A stretch of DNA of 64,000 bases, from positions 24,383,233 through 24,447,232 of the forward strand of contig CM053330.1 of the NCBI GenBank assembly GCA_028583605.1. Direction: 5' to 3'. The stretch comes from Dastarcus helophoroides (Eukaryota; Arthropoda; Insecta; Coleoptera; Bothrideridae). The notes under the pieces are model-generated. The model did no database searches. It worked only from the letters and a program-made list of their open reading frames with translations, and had not been told where the DNA came from. Below, piece by piece: positions 1 through 10,569 of this stretch (within the stretch, counting starts at the first letter, position 1; each line of letters begins with the position of its first letter). The position numbers and the translations under genes are program-made.

Positions 1-411
1 CCAACCATCCGCCTGTGCTCTAGTGTTTCGAGAGGATCAATCAAACTCTCATCAATTAGGCGAAATGCTCTTCTTTAAATTGAATCCAAAAGAGCCAAAG
101 TGTGCTTTGGGGCTATACCTCAAACATGAGAATAGTATTTTGGTGTTAGCCTAACTTGAGCTTTGTATAAATTAAGCAGCTGATGGGATGTGAAGTACTT
201 TTTAGTCCTTAAAAGAAAGCCTAGCGGACTTGGCAATGGCGTGCATATTATCGTCCCAAGAGAAGTTGGTGCTCGCATTTACTCCTAGAATAGGCAGATT
301 AAATCCCACTGGGAGGATTTTACCGTCCATGAGTATGTTTGTTGCTTTATCCCTTGATGTTTTGTTAGAGAAAACCGCGGCCTGAGTTTTTGAAGCATCG
401 AAGTCGTACAA
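1..411 (-). pseudogene. Truncated non-LTR retrotransposon (LINE) reverse transcriptase fragment
   Basis: The sequence is a diverged copy of the minus-strand LINE at about 54184-54600. Both share the stretch beginning CCAACCATCCGCCTGTGCTC and run collinearly for about 400 bp. Translated on the minus strand (202-411) it gives a piece with KTQAAVFSNKTS and PILGVNASTNFSWDDNMHAIA, which resembles the segment after the catalytic core in jockey/CR1-type reverse transcriptases. The element runs off the left edge of the window. Its homology stops near 411, the 5' side for this strand, as expected of a 5'-truncated LINE insertion. Beyond that point a T-rich repeat field begins. The copy cannot encode a complete protein. 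Confidence 0.75.
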
Positions 412-1960
412 ATATTACAGTTATTTTTTAAACGTTTATCATATTAATTTTCTGCTCTCTGCGTTTTCGTGCAATTTTCTTTTTTCTCAAAAAAATGCGT
501 TTTTAGTTTTTTGCCAATAATTTTACATTTCTATTCCAGAATTTCGATATTTTGTTTTTTCGAAATTTTGATTCGACGAAATTTCGATTGTTCCCAAATT
601 TCCATGTTTCTATAATTTATTTTTTAAGTTTTCTTCTGAACCTTTCGACTAACTTAAAATTTCGATTTTTTCTCCAAAAAAAATGCCTTCCCTCGAATTT
701 AACTCCTCTGAAATTTTTAGATTGTTCCTAAAAATTTTGACCACAAGTTTAATCAAAATTTTATCTTCGAAATTGTTTAGAACATTTTAAGTTTTTTTGA
801 AATAATCCCGATCTTTCTTTAAAAAAATAAATTTCAAATTTTTTCATAAAATTGGACATTTTTACCTCGAGATTTCGACTTTGGCAATTTTTCGATTAAA
901 TTTCAAACCTTTTCTAATAATTTCTCGTTTGTGAAATTTTTACTTCCCTGAAAATAATATTTTAAAGAAATTTTGAGTTTTTTCGACCTTCTCTAATCTA
1001 AATTTTAACTTCTGTTCTGAAATTTAGAAACTTTTCAGTTTCAACTCTACAAAAATTTTAATTTTTACTAGCTTATCTTTCTCTGAAAAAGTTCTTTCAA
1101 AGAAATTTCTGTTTATTTTTTTTAAAATCCAACTATTTTGAAATTCTTACTTTTATCAATACATTTAAAACTTTTCTCTAGAATTTTCGATTTTTAATCT
1201 GTCAATCTGTTTTACCGAAATTTTGAGTTTTTCTAACAAATTCAAAAACTTTTTAAACATTTATTTTTTCGACTTTTCTAATAATTTTTTTTTTTCAATA
1301 TTTACAGTTCGAAAAAATTCTGTCAAGTGTTTGAAAATAAGACCGAACATTTTTCAATTATTTTAAATCTCGAAATTTAACGATTTTAACTATTTTTCTT
1401 TGACCATTTACCAAAATTTAAACCTTTTTATAAATTGCGAATTTTTTCCAAAGTTTCGCTATTTTTTCAACTTATTAGTTTTTTTCAAAATGTTGATTTA
1501 TTTAAAAATCTTGACTTTTTAATAAAATTTAACTTTCTATGAAAATTACGACTTTTTTGAAACCTCTCACTTTGAATCATATTTAAGTTGTTTCAAAATT
1601 TTAACTTTTTTTTAAATTCCGACTTTATTTTGAAAATTCCGTGAATTTTTTGAAAATTCCACCTTTTCGCAAATTTGAAATTTTTGAAACTTTCGCCTTG
1701 CTTTAAAATTGTTTTAAAACAGTTTTGTCCAAAATTTCAACAACAATTTCGAATCTCAATTTTTAGGAGAGTTTCGACTATTTTTCAGAATTTTGACATT
1801 TTTATAAAATTTAACTTTTTTAAGTATCGATTTTTCGTCTATCCTAAATTCTAGACTTTGTTTTAGTTTCTAGTTTTTTGAAAGTTGGGACTTTTCAGGA
1901 TTCGATTTTTTTGAATTTAGATATTTTTCAAGATTTCGATATTTCGACTCTTTTGGAAAA
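412..1960 (+). repeat. Degenerate T-rich repeat field (TTTCGACTTTTT type)
   Basis: About 1.5 kb of poorly conserved short repeats made of T-runs, AAATTT and TTCGA/TCGACTTTT words, spaced roughly 20-30 bp apart. On the plus strand the polarity is T-rich throughout (called T-type here). Small open frames inside, such as 1878-2102, are readings through the repeat. No gene is seen. Confidence 0.7.
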
Positions 1961-1964
1961 TATT

Positions 1965-2100
1965 TTCTGTATCGTCTTTGCAGAATACATTTATACATAT
2001 TGTGCGCAGCTATCGCATTATCTAGCAATGTTTCGCATGTTGATAACGCGTTTTAAATTATCAAATTATGGTTCGGCATATGTACTTGTCACAATAAATT
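1965..2100. repeat. Dispersed repeat also present near 11.63 kb
   Basis: The stretch with TTATCTAGCAATGTTTCGCATG followed by TTGATAACGCG resembles 11660-11725, which reads TTATCTAGCGATGCCTTGCATG. Both are preceded by TTTGCAG and a TGTG-C-GCAG motif. They are two diverged copies of an unidentified dispersed sequence of roughly 75-130 bp. Confidence 0.5.
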
Positions 2101-2289
2101 AATTGTCTTTTTACAGTAAGAATATTTTACCTGCCTCCTCACAACCAATCACAACGTTTGTTACTCTTTGTTTAGGAACTACAAAATGAGATTGGAATCG
2201 TGCCGCCTGTTGATTATTTGACCTACGTGGATGGGGATCGCAGGTCAAAAATTGCATTATTTGTATACGAATTGGTTGAATTAACTTAT

Positions 2290-2565
2290 AAATAAATTTC
2301 ACCCCTTAGGGGATAAATTGCCAAAAACGCTGATACAACTGTTTTTAATTTATAAACGATAAACAAATACTAAACACAAATTTTCAGATTTGTAGCTTCC
2401 AAAATTATGAACTTCCATTGAAATTTCCATCCTCTATTTAACCCTAGGGGGTTGAATTTTCAAAAACCTTTTAGCCGTTATAGAAGAAGCTCATGTGCAA
2501 AATGTCATTGTTTTAAACGCATCGTTTTAGCTTGTACGTTGTCTGTCATTCAGTGTTTAATGGTA
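2290..2565. repeat. Possible dispersed insect repeat (CCCCTTAGGGG / TTGAATTTTCAAAAACC)
   Basis: It has two blocks, CACCCCTTAGGGGATAAATT and CCTAGGGGGTTGAATTTTCA, and ends in a tract with TTGTACGTTGTCTGTCATTC. From memory this order resembles a repeat common in insect genomes, but no family name could be confirmed. No open frame supports a gene. Confidence 0.3.
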
Positions 2566-3387
2566 ATGAATAGGTAGAGCTTCAAATATACTAAACCGTA
2601 ATTTTTGCTGTAACCCATAAACAAAAAGTGGGAAATTTCAAAATGTTGACCAAAGGCAAAAACTGGGCAATATTTTTCGTCTGCAATGAGTTGGATGTTT
2701 CGATAAAGTTGTGGCATTATACCGAACTGATTACATACGAATTTGAGCGTATTTACGAGCTGGAAAGGGCGATAGCCCCTAAAACAATGAAATCACCGTC
2801 GAACGTATCGGGAGTTTTGAATAGAGAATCTGGCCAACGATGCGTGGCCAGTAAAAAAGGCCGCAATAATCCACGTGTGGGAGTAATAGTTCAGAGTACA
2901 ATTACAATTGGTGGCCGCTCAACCGATCACTCCTATATCAAACTAAAAATCTAATTACATACGTTACAACAATGGCAGCGGCGTTCGGTTTTGTAAAAGA
3001 TATTTAATATGCCATATTGCAAAATTTATTAGGCATTTCATAACTGGCTCTTTGTTTACTGACCGTAAACTAAAAAGGCAATTAAACATAAAAACACAAC
3101 CGTTCTTTATCGCTGTCATTGATTTCGTATTAGTATTAATATAAATATGCATTAGACGCAGATGAGAGGATTACACGGCAAAATCTTGCATAATTCATCC
3201 GATCACGAATATCCCTCCAGAAAATCAGCGAGAAACGTTTTCATAGCCTCCAATAGCAAAAGTAGCCAACGCGCCTGTTTTAAGCGTTTTTCACATCGAC
3301 AACTCGTAAGTAAATAATAATAATTGAGTTGTAGGTAAAAAGAAACAGGATGTAAGGTAGCGGAAGAAGTTGAGTTAAAAGTAGTTA
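2566..3387. other. Unassigned sequence with no supported gene
   Basis: Less repetitive, ordinary-composition sequence. It contains a 108-codon plus-strand open frame at 2628-2954 (starts MGNFKMLTKGKNWAIFF) with no recognisable domain, and no clear splice or translation-start context. It is probably fortuitous. Confidence 0.4.
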
Positions 3388-3480
3388 TAATCTCACCTAC
3401 TGGTAAGAGCATCAGTCCGAGTGGATAGCCCGGGTTCGATTCCCGGTGGCGCAAACCATTTTTAATCCTAATACAGCGTA
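3388..3480 (+). repeat. tRNA-like SINE remnant
   Basis: An A-box-like stretch CTACTGGTAAGAGCATC is followed by a full T-arm, CCGGG-TTCGATT-CCCGG, with the B box GGTTCGATTCC, then TGGCGCA and the tail AAACCATTTTTAATCC. The anticodon arm does not fold well and no matching 5' acceptor strand is seen, so this is not a working tRNA gene. The tail resembles that of the tRNA-like element at 52.7 kb, suggesting one SINE family. Confidence 0.6.
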
Positions 3481-3701
3481 AAACTTTCTTCCTAAGTTTA
3501 GTACCAAAGTAAATAAATAATAAGTCATAAAGCGAGAGCCCCTCCGGTCGAATTAACTACTGTTTAAGATCAGATACGGTTTATGTTAGTCCAAACTGGC
3601 AATTAAAAACGTATAAGTGGATTAAAGCCAATAAAGATCAGAGATAATAAGGGGGCCGGGACGGCATTTTTTTTTTCACTCACTCGGTTTATTGCACTCA
3701 C
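3481..3701. other. Intronic sequence just downstream of pnt exon 2
   Basis: If the pnt model is right, this is the start of the next intron on the minus strand. The donor GTGAGTGC is read at 3701-3694. The next exon, expected to begin with the PNT domain, was not found between here and the window start. Confidence 0.5.
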
Positions 3702-3818
3702 CTTTGGTTATGTTCAATCGAATTTGTTCTTTTTCCCATGATGCAAAGGACGCTTTCAGCGCCTCGGTCATGGTCTTGTTCGTACCCGGCGTCAGTGGCG
3801 GCACCTGCGTCGGGATAT
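3702..3818 (-). CDS. pnt: Internal exon of an ETS1/2-Pointed family transcription factor (pointed)
   Basis: This 117-nt minus-strand exon is bounded by an acceptor read as CGTTTGTTGCAG at 3830-3819 and a donor CAAAG|GTGAGT at 3701-3696. It reads as 2 nt + 38 codons + 1 nt, so both introns are phase 1. The peptide starts [14 protein letters not shown] and continues [16 protein letters not shown], ending LNITK. This is the conserved segment immediately N-terminal to the PNT (SAM-like) domain in ETS1, ETS2 and Drosophila Pointed. PPLTPGT contains the Thr-Pro that corresponds to the ERK-phosphorylated threonine of the family (ETS1 Thr38, PntP2 Thr151). The next exon should open by completing a GAY codon (Asp-Pro), which fits the terminal G. 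Pointed is a nuclear effector of receptor tyrosine kinase/Ras/MAPK signalling. The exon is GC-richer than its surroundings. Identity as an ETS1/2-type exon is firm; orthology to pnt is inferred. Confidence 0.88.
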
Positions 3819-4081
3819 CTGCAACAAACGTTCAAAATGTCAGAAAAACGATAGACATAAAATATAAACTGCATTTTTTAACTGAAGTCAACAGATAATC
3901 GGAGCAAAAACGAAAACATTTGTACTTGAAATTTAATTTTATGGAACATTCAAAATTTTGATCATTAACTGGAAATTACTATTTTAAGCTCCACATTTCG
4001 AGTTTAATTTCGAAAATTTGATTTCAAAATTAAAATGGGACTCCCAATTCGTCGTAATTAGTATTCATTATACATCAATAG

Positions 4082-4450
4082 CACAAAATAAATAACAACC
4101 AGAAGGCTAACTCTCATCAGGTGACCGTTTGAGCCCCGTGACCTTCAAGATCGTCTATGTCGAAAATCTATGTGGAAAGTGCGTGCTACTGCAGTAGAGG
4201 TGGCAAGGTCCGAGATTTTAAAGGAATCGAGTCAGGTTGACATCCAACTCTTGCACCCTTTTCTTTGCGATTTAATTCTTGAAAGTCATTCCTATAATTA
4301 CTCAAATATTATTAAAACACAATTATTTAAATAATGTGCGATACCCCTATGTAAAAAAGCTATTTATAATAATTCAAGGTTACACGCTGTCGGCATCGAC
4401 CACAAAGAGATAGGGCGAGAGTTAACCTTCTGGTTGTTACTTATTTTGTG
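4082..4450. mobile_element. MITE with ~34-bp terminal inverted repeats
   Basis: The left end CACAAAATAAATAACAACCA continues GAAGGCTAACTCTC. It is mirrored at 4417-4450 by GAGAGTTAACCTTCTGGTTG followed by TTACTTATTTTGTG, with about two differences in 34 bp. Flanks TCAATAG (4075-4081) and TCGATAG (4451-4457) match 6 of 7, suggesting a 7-8-bp target duplication. It is 369 bp with no coding capacity. The superfamily is undecided. Confidence 0.65.
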
Positions 4451-4540
4451 TCGATAGCTTCCATTATCGATAGTATTGATAGGTTATTGCAAAAATATCG
4501 ATAGTATCGATAACCCTAGCTGATAGTTTTATTTCATAAA
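4451..4540. promoter_or_regulatory. Cluster of TATCGATA-type palindromes (left cluster)
   Basis: There are several ATCGATAG/TATCGATA words within about 70 bp (ATTATCGATAGTATTGATAG, AAATATCGATAGTATCGATA). The word equals the DRE core bound by DREF/BEAF-type proteins in flies. A second cluster lies at 5815-5892. They could equally be subterminal repeats of an unrecognised transposon. Confidence 0.35.
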
Positions 4541-4560
4541 ATGAACTTTCTAATTTCACC

Positions 4561-4607
4561 TGCCCTTGCCATCTAGGCTCCAACGATCGTCCCTCCGAGG
4601 GAGATAG
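4561..4607. repeat. 47-bp motif duplicated at 26235-26281
   Basis: TGCCCTTGCCATCTAGGCTC is followed by CAACGATCGTCCCTCCG and GAGATAG. The same order is found at 26.2 kb, with an identical core TCCAACGATCGTCCCTCCG. Both lie in the putative pnt intron. Confidence 0.55.
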
Positions 4608-4849
4608 CTGCTCCACTTCGCGATGCACGACGAAACGAATTGAATTTCCCCAACATTGGTAAATATCAGAGGTGTAACGTACAAAAAATGTTCTCATTGT
4701 CGACTTATTCCATTTCTATTGGACCATCCGATATAATAGACGAAAAACAATTCTGTTTATAAATATATTCACATAATTTTTAAGGATTCCATATTTTATG
4801 AAATCACTTCAGTAGCGTATCACGCAGCTTTTAAATCTGAAAACTATTC

Positions 4850-5810
4850 AGAAACGTTTTGTTTCATTTTTTTGACAATGTCAAGTTTAAAGTTGAAGTT
4901 TTTATTTTTTTATAAATTTCAATTTCAGAGCTGAAATTTTGAAATGAAAATCGAAAATTTCAGAAAAGTTGAAAATCTTGCGCTTCAGATCTAAATTTTC
5001 GAATTTAAAATAAAGTTTAGAAAAAATTGAAATAAATAACAAAACTTTAGATTTTCGCATTACATATTTAAAAATTTGATTTTTTTTTCAAATCTTTGAC
5101 TCATTCAGAATTTCAATTTTCAACTTGGATACTATTTTTTTCTAATTTTAACATTGAATTTTTAAATTTTGAGATTACATTCGAAGATACAACTTTGAAT
5201 TGAAAATATTTTAGAAAAATGTGGAAATTTCAAGTTTTAAATTTAGAGAAAGTCAAATGTTCGAAAAGAAAAAGTCCAAATTTCAAACAAATTCGAGATG
5301 TGTTATGAATTTTTTACAATTTTTTTTTGAGAAGTTCAGTCCTGTTTTTAGTACAAATTTGTATGAACATTTCTTTTTTTTATTTTGACTTTAAAACAAA
5401 ATGTTGAGAATAAACTTAAAAATTCAGAGTGAAATCAAAATTTCAAGATTCAATATTTTCAGCAAAAAATTCAGAATTTCGTCTTGTGACTCAAAATTTT
5501 AGACTAAAAGAAATCTAGTGATTAAAGCCTAAATTTCGAAATTATGAAGTAGCATTTTAGGAAAAAATCGAAACCTGTAAAAAGGAACCGAAACAGTGAA
5601 ATTTTAAGACAAATTTTGGAAATTTCCATAAAAAACTGGAAATAAATCTAATAAATATGTCTAATTATTTCTTTTCAAATTTCGTTAAAATATTAAGCAT
5701 TCGACTTCTTGTTCAAAACTTAAAAATTTGTTTTCGGTCACAATATTGAATATTTTTCTTTTTTCTGACAATTTTTCGCGAAACTTAAACAATCAAATGT
5801 CGAACGTAGC
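4850..5810. repeat. Degenerate AT-rich repeat field, mixed polarity
   Basis: Short words such as AAATTTCAGA, TTGAAATTTTGA and AATTTCAAG are repeated imperfectly for about 1 kb. Both A-rich and T-rich polarities occur, less regularly than in other fields. No gene is seen. Confidence 0.55.
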
Positions 5811-5814
5811 TTGT

Positions 5815-5892
5815 TAAGAACTATCGAACATTACTATCGATAGTTTTCGATAGTCATAACTATCGATATTATGGATAGTTTCTATCGATGTT
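5815..5892. promoter_or_regulatory. Cluster of TATCGATA-type palindromes (right cluster)
   Basis: CTATCGAACATTACTATCGA, ACTATCGATATTATGGATAG and TTTCTATCGATG occur within 80 bp, followed by TTTAGTGAACACTA. Together with the cluster at 4451-4540 they bracket the repeat field at 4850-5810, so they may be subterminal parts of one element. Confidence 0.35.
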
Positions 5893-6040
5893 TAGTGAAC
5901 ACTAATCGTAATTTTGAGATTCAGTTTGAAATGTAAATAAATATATTCAGGATATTTTTACGCTTTCGTACTGTGGTTAAATTTTGAAAATAAACTAGGT
6001 GTCAAAATTCCAATTTAAGGTCGGAATTTCGAAAAAATAT

Positions 6041-7038
6041 ATATCGAATGTAACAGGATCATGATACCCCCCTTTTTTTTTATTTATGTAGATAACATTT
6101 TCAAACTTACTACACTTGATGTACTTATGAAATGTCAAATTTTGACATAAAAATGACATTTCTACCGCTGTCACTTTCGCTAAAACTAATATCAACTTTT
6201 GATTTTTAAATAGAACACCCTGTATATTATTACATTTTTGGAATCTGCTCAATTTTCTGAATAGAGTGCACGTAAAAAAAGTGATTGTTAAAGGATTGAA
6301 CATTTTTTGGTCCGATTTTATTTTTCGATCTTGAAGGCTATGACTCATTCTAATTAATTCTAATGGACCACATTAACGCTAAAAAAATCAAATCGCATGA
6401 AAAAGAAAGTATTTCATTCTTTTATTACGGTATAAAGTTAACAAAAACGGTTTATTTTCTTAAATGGCACCATATTGGTACTGTGGTACCACCAAAAAGT
6501 ATAATTAATGGGCAATCTAACCAAATTTTCAATTTTGCTGTGAAATCAATAGAACTGAAGTTACAGCCAAAGGAATTCAAAATATTCGGTTTCAATTTAT
6601 TTAAAGATTTATTCAATAAGGACATAAGATAGCTGTGGAAAACAAATTTAGAAAAAATACACTTGCTAAGTTTTCCTAATTTAATTTTCTTGCAGCGCTT
6701 ATGTGGTCAGTTAGCGTTAATTAAGAAGAGTCATGAAAATAAAATGGGACCAAAAATATGTTTGAATATTTAAAAATCACTCATTTTATGTGTAATATAT
6801 CCAGAAAATTGTGCACATTCCAGAAGTGTAATAATATACAGGGTGTTCCATTTAAAAATTAAAAGTTGGTATCAGTTTTAACGAAAGTGACTACAGTAGG
6901 AATGTAAATTTTATGTCAAAATTTTATGTCAACATTTTACGTTTTATAAATACATCAAGTGTAACAATTTTGAAAATTTTATCTTCAGAAATAAAGAAAA
7001 AATAGGGGGTGTACCATGATCCTATTACACCCAGTATA
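6041..7038. mobile_element. Large palindromic element made of two inverted mariner-type MITE copies
   Basis: The arms 6041-~6385 and ~6690-7038 are inverted copies (about 345 bp each) around a ~300-bp spacer. Each arm contains a ~200-bp MITE: left about 6043-6224, right 6837-7036. The right copy begins TACAGGGTGTTCC, ends CACCCAGTA and is flanked by TA on both sides. The inverted repeat continues beyond the MITEs toward the centre, so the MITE plus neighbouring DNA was duplicated head-to-head. The open frame at 6363-6632 crosses the spacer and has no recognisable domain. Confidence 0.7.
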
Positions 7039-7059
7039 TTAAAAGTACACGACTTGAAA

Positions 7060-8720
7060 TATTTATAAATGAATATTGCAAAAAAAAGTCGAAATTTTGA
7101 GAAAAACTTCGAATTTTCCCTCGAAATTAAAAAACAAATATAAAATTCCTAGTTTTTTCTTAGAATTTTGAATTTTCTACAAAAATTATAAAAATTTTGT
7201 AATTCTTCCAATTTCGACTTTCTTCATAAAATGTTGTGGATTGTCATCCAAAACAAGTTTTTGTAAACATTTCGAGATACACAAATTGTTTTAATTAAAC
7301 TTGCCACAAATAAATGAATAAAAATTCTGAGCAAAAACAAGAAAATTTGTTTTTTTTTTTGAAAACGTTTACTAACATTCGAAATTTTGAGATTAAACTC
7401 AAAATTATAATTTTAGGCTTCAAATTTCGATTTCAATTTCAAAGATTTGACCTCAAAGTTAAAATATGTTCTTTTGCAAATTTTAAGCCAAACTTTCGAA
7501 AAAGTCCGAAATGTCAAAAAAATATATAATTTCTTACTCTGGTTAATAAAAAAATATATATCAAAATACGAATTTCGAAAGGAAAAAAATCAAAGTACGC
7601 CAAAACGTAAAAATGTTTATAAATTAAAAAATTGAAAATTGAATAAAAATGGAAAGATTTCGATAAAAAAAAAGCCGAAGAAAAACTTGGAAAAAAATAT
7701 CAACATTTCACAACAAAGCAAAGTTTTTGGGAAAAAAATGAAAACTTTAAAAAAATTCGCATTCTTCCTTTTTTTTTCAAAAATTCCAATTCCAAAAATT
7801 CTTTTTTCGCAATTTCGAACAAAATAAAATAACTCGAGATTTGCGGGAAGAAGTTCAAATTTCGAGAAAAAAATGGATAATTTGGGAATATTTCTTTATT
7901 GAAGGATCGAACATTTTCTAGAGCAGTCGAAATTTTGAGTTTTGGAGAAAGATGTTTTTCGCAAAAATCAAAATTTCGAGAAAAATTCGAAATGTGAAAA
8001 AATTAAAAATTTCTAAAAAAAGAACCTAAATTTGAAAAAGAAAATTCAGAAGACAATTCTGAGTGTCCAAAAATATATTCAAATCTTCAAAAAAAAATTC
8101 ACAACATATCCACTTTTTTCTTGAAATTTGAATGTTTGTCGCATTTTTCTCGAAAATACGAAAAAACTTCTTGATTTCGGTTTTTTCTCGAAATAATTAT
8201 GTTCCTTTTAAAATTTCGACTTATCCTTCTAAAAAACATTTACATAAATTTCAAGCTTGTTGCTATTTCGACTTTCCGAAAGATTTTTTTTTAATTTCAA
8301 AGAATTTTTTCAAAAAATTTGGCTTTTCGAAATTTAAACTTTTTTCACAATATTTTGCCCTCTTTATAATTTCGATTTCTCTTTAAAAATTGTATCGATA
8401 TTTTACTTCAGTCTTTTTGTTCTAGCTTTAAATTTTGCAAAAATTCTTCACAATATTTTATTTTTTACGAAATATCTTTTTCAAGAAACGTTTCTGATAA
8501 ATTTCTATTTTTTCACAAAATTTTAACTTTTCTCCAATAAACGGTACTCTAAAAAATGTTTCTTCGTAAAATGCCAATTTTTTTGTTTGAAATCTAAACT
8601 TTCAGTTCTCATTAAAAAACTGGAATTTCTATGAAAATATTTTTAATAGAAAAGTTGAATATAAAAAAAAAATGAAATTTTGTGAAATAGCTTAACATTT
8701 TCACTTTGTCTGAAATTTCC
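7060..8720. repeat. Degenerate repeat field with a polarity switch near 8.1 kb
   Basis: From 7060 to about 8100 the plus strand is A-rich (GTCGAAATTTTGAGAAAAA type). From about 8110 it is T-rich (TTTCGACTTTTT type), continuing past the solo LTR to 9440. Several small lysine- or phenylalanine-rich open frames are repeat readings. Confidence 0.65.
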
Positions 8721-8727
8721 TATATAT

Positions 8728-9084
8728 TGTAACGAAATGTAAATTGTATAATTTAGTACGTAAGAAAATTATCTAGAAAGATCTGATAAGGGAAAGCGGC
8801 CGCGATAATGAAGCAACCGGCAGATAAGCGTTCCAGAAATTTCGGCCAACGATGAGCCTTATCTGCCGAAAACTTCTAGAACCCGGAAGCGAAAACTATA
8901 TAAGGCGGACGCCTTTCCCTCGAGGATCAGTTAGTTAGAGTCAGTCAGAGTAATTAGTGAGTAGTTAGAAGTAAATCAGTGAGTTCATTATCCAGTTGTA
9001 GTGTTCCGAGTTTAGTTTGGTAATAAAGTGGGTATTATTCAATTCACGTGTTAATAATCAATTCGAACCGATAAGCCCGTAACA
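8728..9084 (+). mobile_element. Solo LTR, diverged subfamily of the 29.9-kb Ty3/gypsy element
   Basis: It starts TGTAACGAAATG and ends GCCCGTAACA, with 4-bp flanks ATAT (8724-8727 and 9085-9088). It shares the internal landmarks of the other LTRs here: a GCGGCCGCGATAATGAA stretch, GGCAGATAAGCG, a CTATATAAGGC TATA box near 8897, CAGTTAGTTAGAGTCAG repeats and AATAAAGTG. It is more divergent than the other copies and sits inside the repeat field. No internal coding region remains. Confidence 0.85.
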
Positions 9085-9089
9085 ATATC

Positions 9090-9440
9090 AATTTACACTT
9101 TTTTTAATATTTCTTGTCTAAATTCAGACGTTTTTTTTTTTGAAATTTTTAGCTTTTTGGTGAAAATTATTAATTTTCACTTTTTTCGACTTTCGTCCAA
9201 ATTAAAAAAAATATAAGTACTTCGTTTTCAATTTCGAGAGTTCTCTAAAATATGTTTCTTTGCGAAATTTTTTCCGTGATTTAAAATTTCGGTCTGGATT
9301 AAAAAGTTAAAATTTCTGTTAAAAAAACGTTTTTTTCTTTGGAAAAAATCGAAAGTTTCAAAAAATACACACCATCTAAAAATAGCTTGAAATTTTCACT
9401 TTTTTTGAAAATAAATTGTTTATAAAATTTTGATTTTTCT
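9090..9440 (+). repeat. T-rich degenerate repeat field (continuation)
   Basis: This is the right-hand part of the T-type field interrupted by the solo LTR. It shows TTTCGACTTTCG, TTTGAAATTTTT and similar words, and no gene. Confidence 0.55.
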
Positions 9441-9444
9441 TTTA

Positions 9445-10567
9445 TACAGGATGTCCATGTGGCCATTTATTCCTAAGTTAATTGTAAGGAAAAATACAGG
9501 GATACAGGGATTAAAATTTAATGTTTAATATCGATTTTTTTTAAATGACTTTTAAGGAAAGTACGCTTTTCGCACAAAATTTGACAACCGAGATTTTTTT
9601 ACGTTTAGAAATCATAATGTGGTATTAATTTTTGTGCAGTACTTAGAGGGCGCTACGTACCTATCATAATTAATTTCAATTTGCCTTAATCTTTCTGATA
9701 AAACGGCTTGCGATTTTTTTATGAATAAATCATATTCCTACACCCTTTTTGAACAAAAAGGTCATTAATAACGCTAGAGGTTTCCATTTTCAGAAAATTT
9801 GCAAATTGCATCGACGTAATTTGCTGGTGTTAAATGATTTTAAGACAAATTTCAAAGTCTTCCTAAATATTTCGACTTTGTTCTCGAAATTTCAATTAAT
9901 TATTTTTCAAGAAATTTTGATTTGTTTTAGTTATTTCCACCAGTAGAGGAATTATAAATTTTTAAACAGACCCCCGCAATCCGAGACAGATAACTAATTA
10001 GAAAAAAACGTCCTGAACTTTTTTTATGTAGAATCTACATATGAAATCAGAATTGGGATTTTCCTTTTAGGAAACCCAAGACGGCGTTAATATTTCTTGA
10101 AGGTAGCATCGTTTAAAAAATATTTAATTTAGGCTTACAGCCATCAACTATGGTTACCTGTCTTTCATATGCATACTGTAACAAACTGTAGTTATAAAAT
10201 TTGTATTAGTGATTGTGTAGTGTAAGGAACTCTCTGGAAACATTTGATAATGGGAAGTGGCCGCGAGAATGAATCATACGGCAGATAAGCACTCTAGACA
10301 TTTCCGCGAGCGATAGTCCGATCTGTACGGAGATCCGTTCTAGAAACCAGAGCGATATAAATACGCGGTCGTCTTTCCCTCAAGTCTGTCATTAGTCACT
10401 AAGTCAGATAGTGAGATAGTCTAATAGTTAAGTGAATCATAATTGTTGGGCTCTGAAATAAGTTTGAAATAAAGTGTTTATAATTCACGGGGTTTTAATT
10501 TTCGAACCGGTAACACGCAACAATAATATTTTAAGAAGTACATATTTTTCTAACGAACCATCCTGTA
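9445..10567. mobile_element. Possible non-autonomous mariner-type element carrying a nested solo LTR
   Basis: TACAGGATGTCC at 9445 and CATCCTGTA ending at 10567 form a ~9-bp inverted terminus, each with an outside TA (9443-9444, 10568-10569). The interior has no recognisable transposase and contains the complete solo LTR 10177-10522. The short inverted match makes this tentative. Confidence 0.4.
10177..10522 (+). mobile_element. Solo LTR of the Ty3/gypsy family
   Basis: It begins TGTAACAAACTGTAG and ends AACACGCAACA. It contains GATATAAATACGCGG (TATA box), GTCAGATAGTGAGATAGTC repeats and GAAATAAAGTG (poly(A) signal). Flanks are ATAC and ATAA (3 of 4 matching), close to the ATAT target of the other copies. 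It is closely similar to the LTRs at 29882, 31548 and 47327. Confidence 0.85.
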
Positions 10568-10569
10568 TA

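Noticed and set aside
2628..2954. 108-codon plus-strand open frame
   Set aside because: No domain recognised and no flanking gene structure; kept only as a note in the regional entry.
3388..3480. Functional tRNA gene
   Set aside because: The B box and T-arm are good but the anticodon arm and acceptor stem do not pair; better explained as a SINE remnant.
1..3701. PNT-domain exon of pnt downstream of 3702
   Set aside because: I looked on the minus strand for the expected Asp-Pro-Arg-x-Trp start of the PNT domain and did not find it; it probably lies outside the window.
6363..6632. Transposase fragment in the palindrome spacer
   Set aside because: The 89-codon frame has no catalytic or DNA-binding motif and overlaps the inverted arm.
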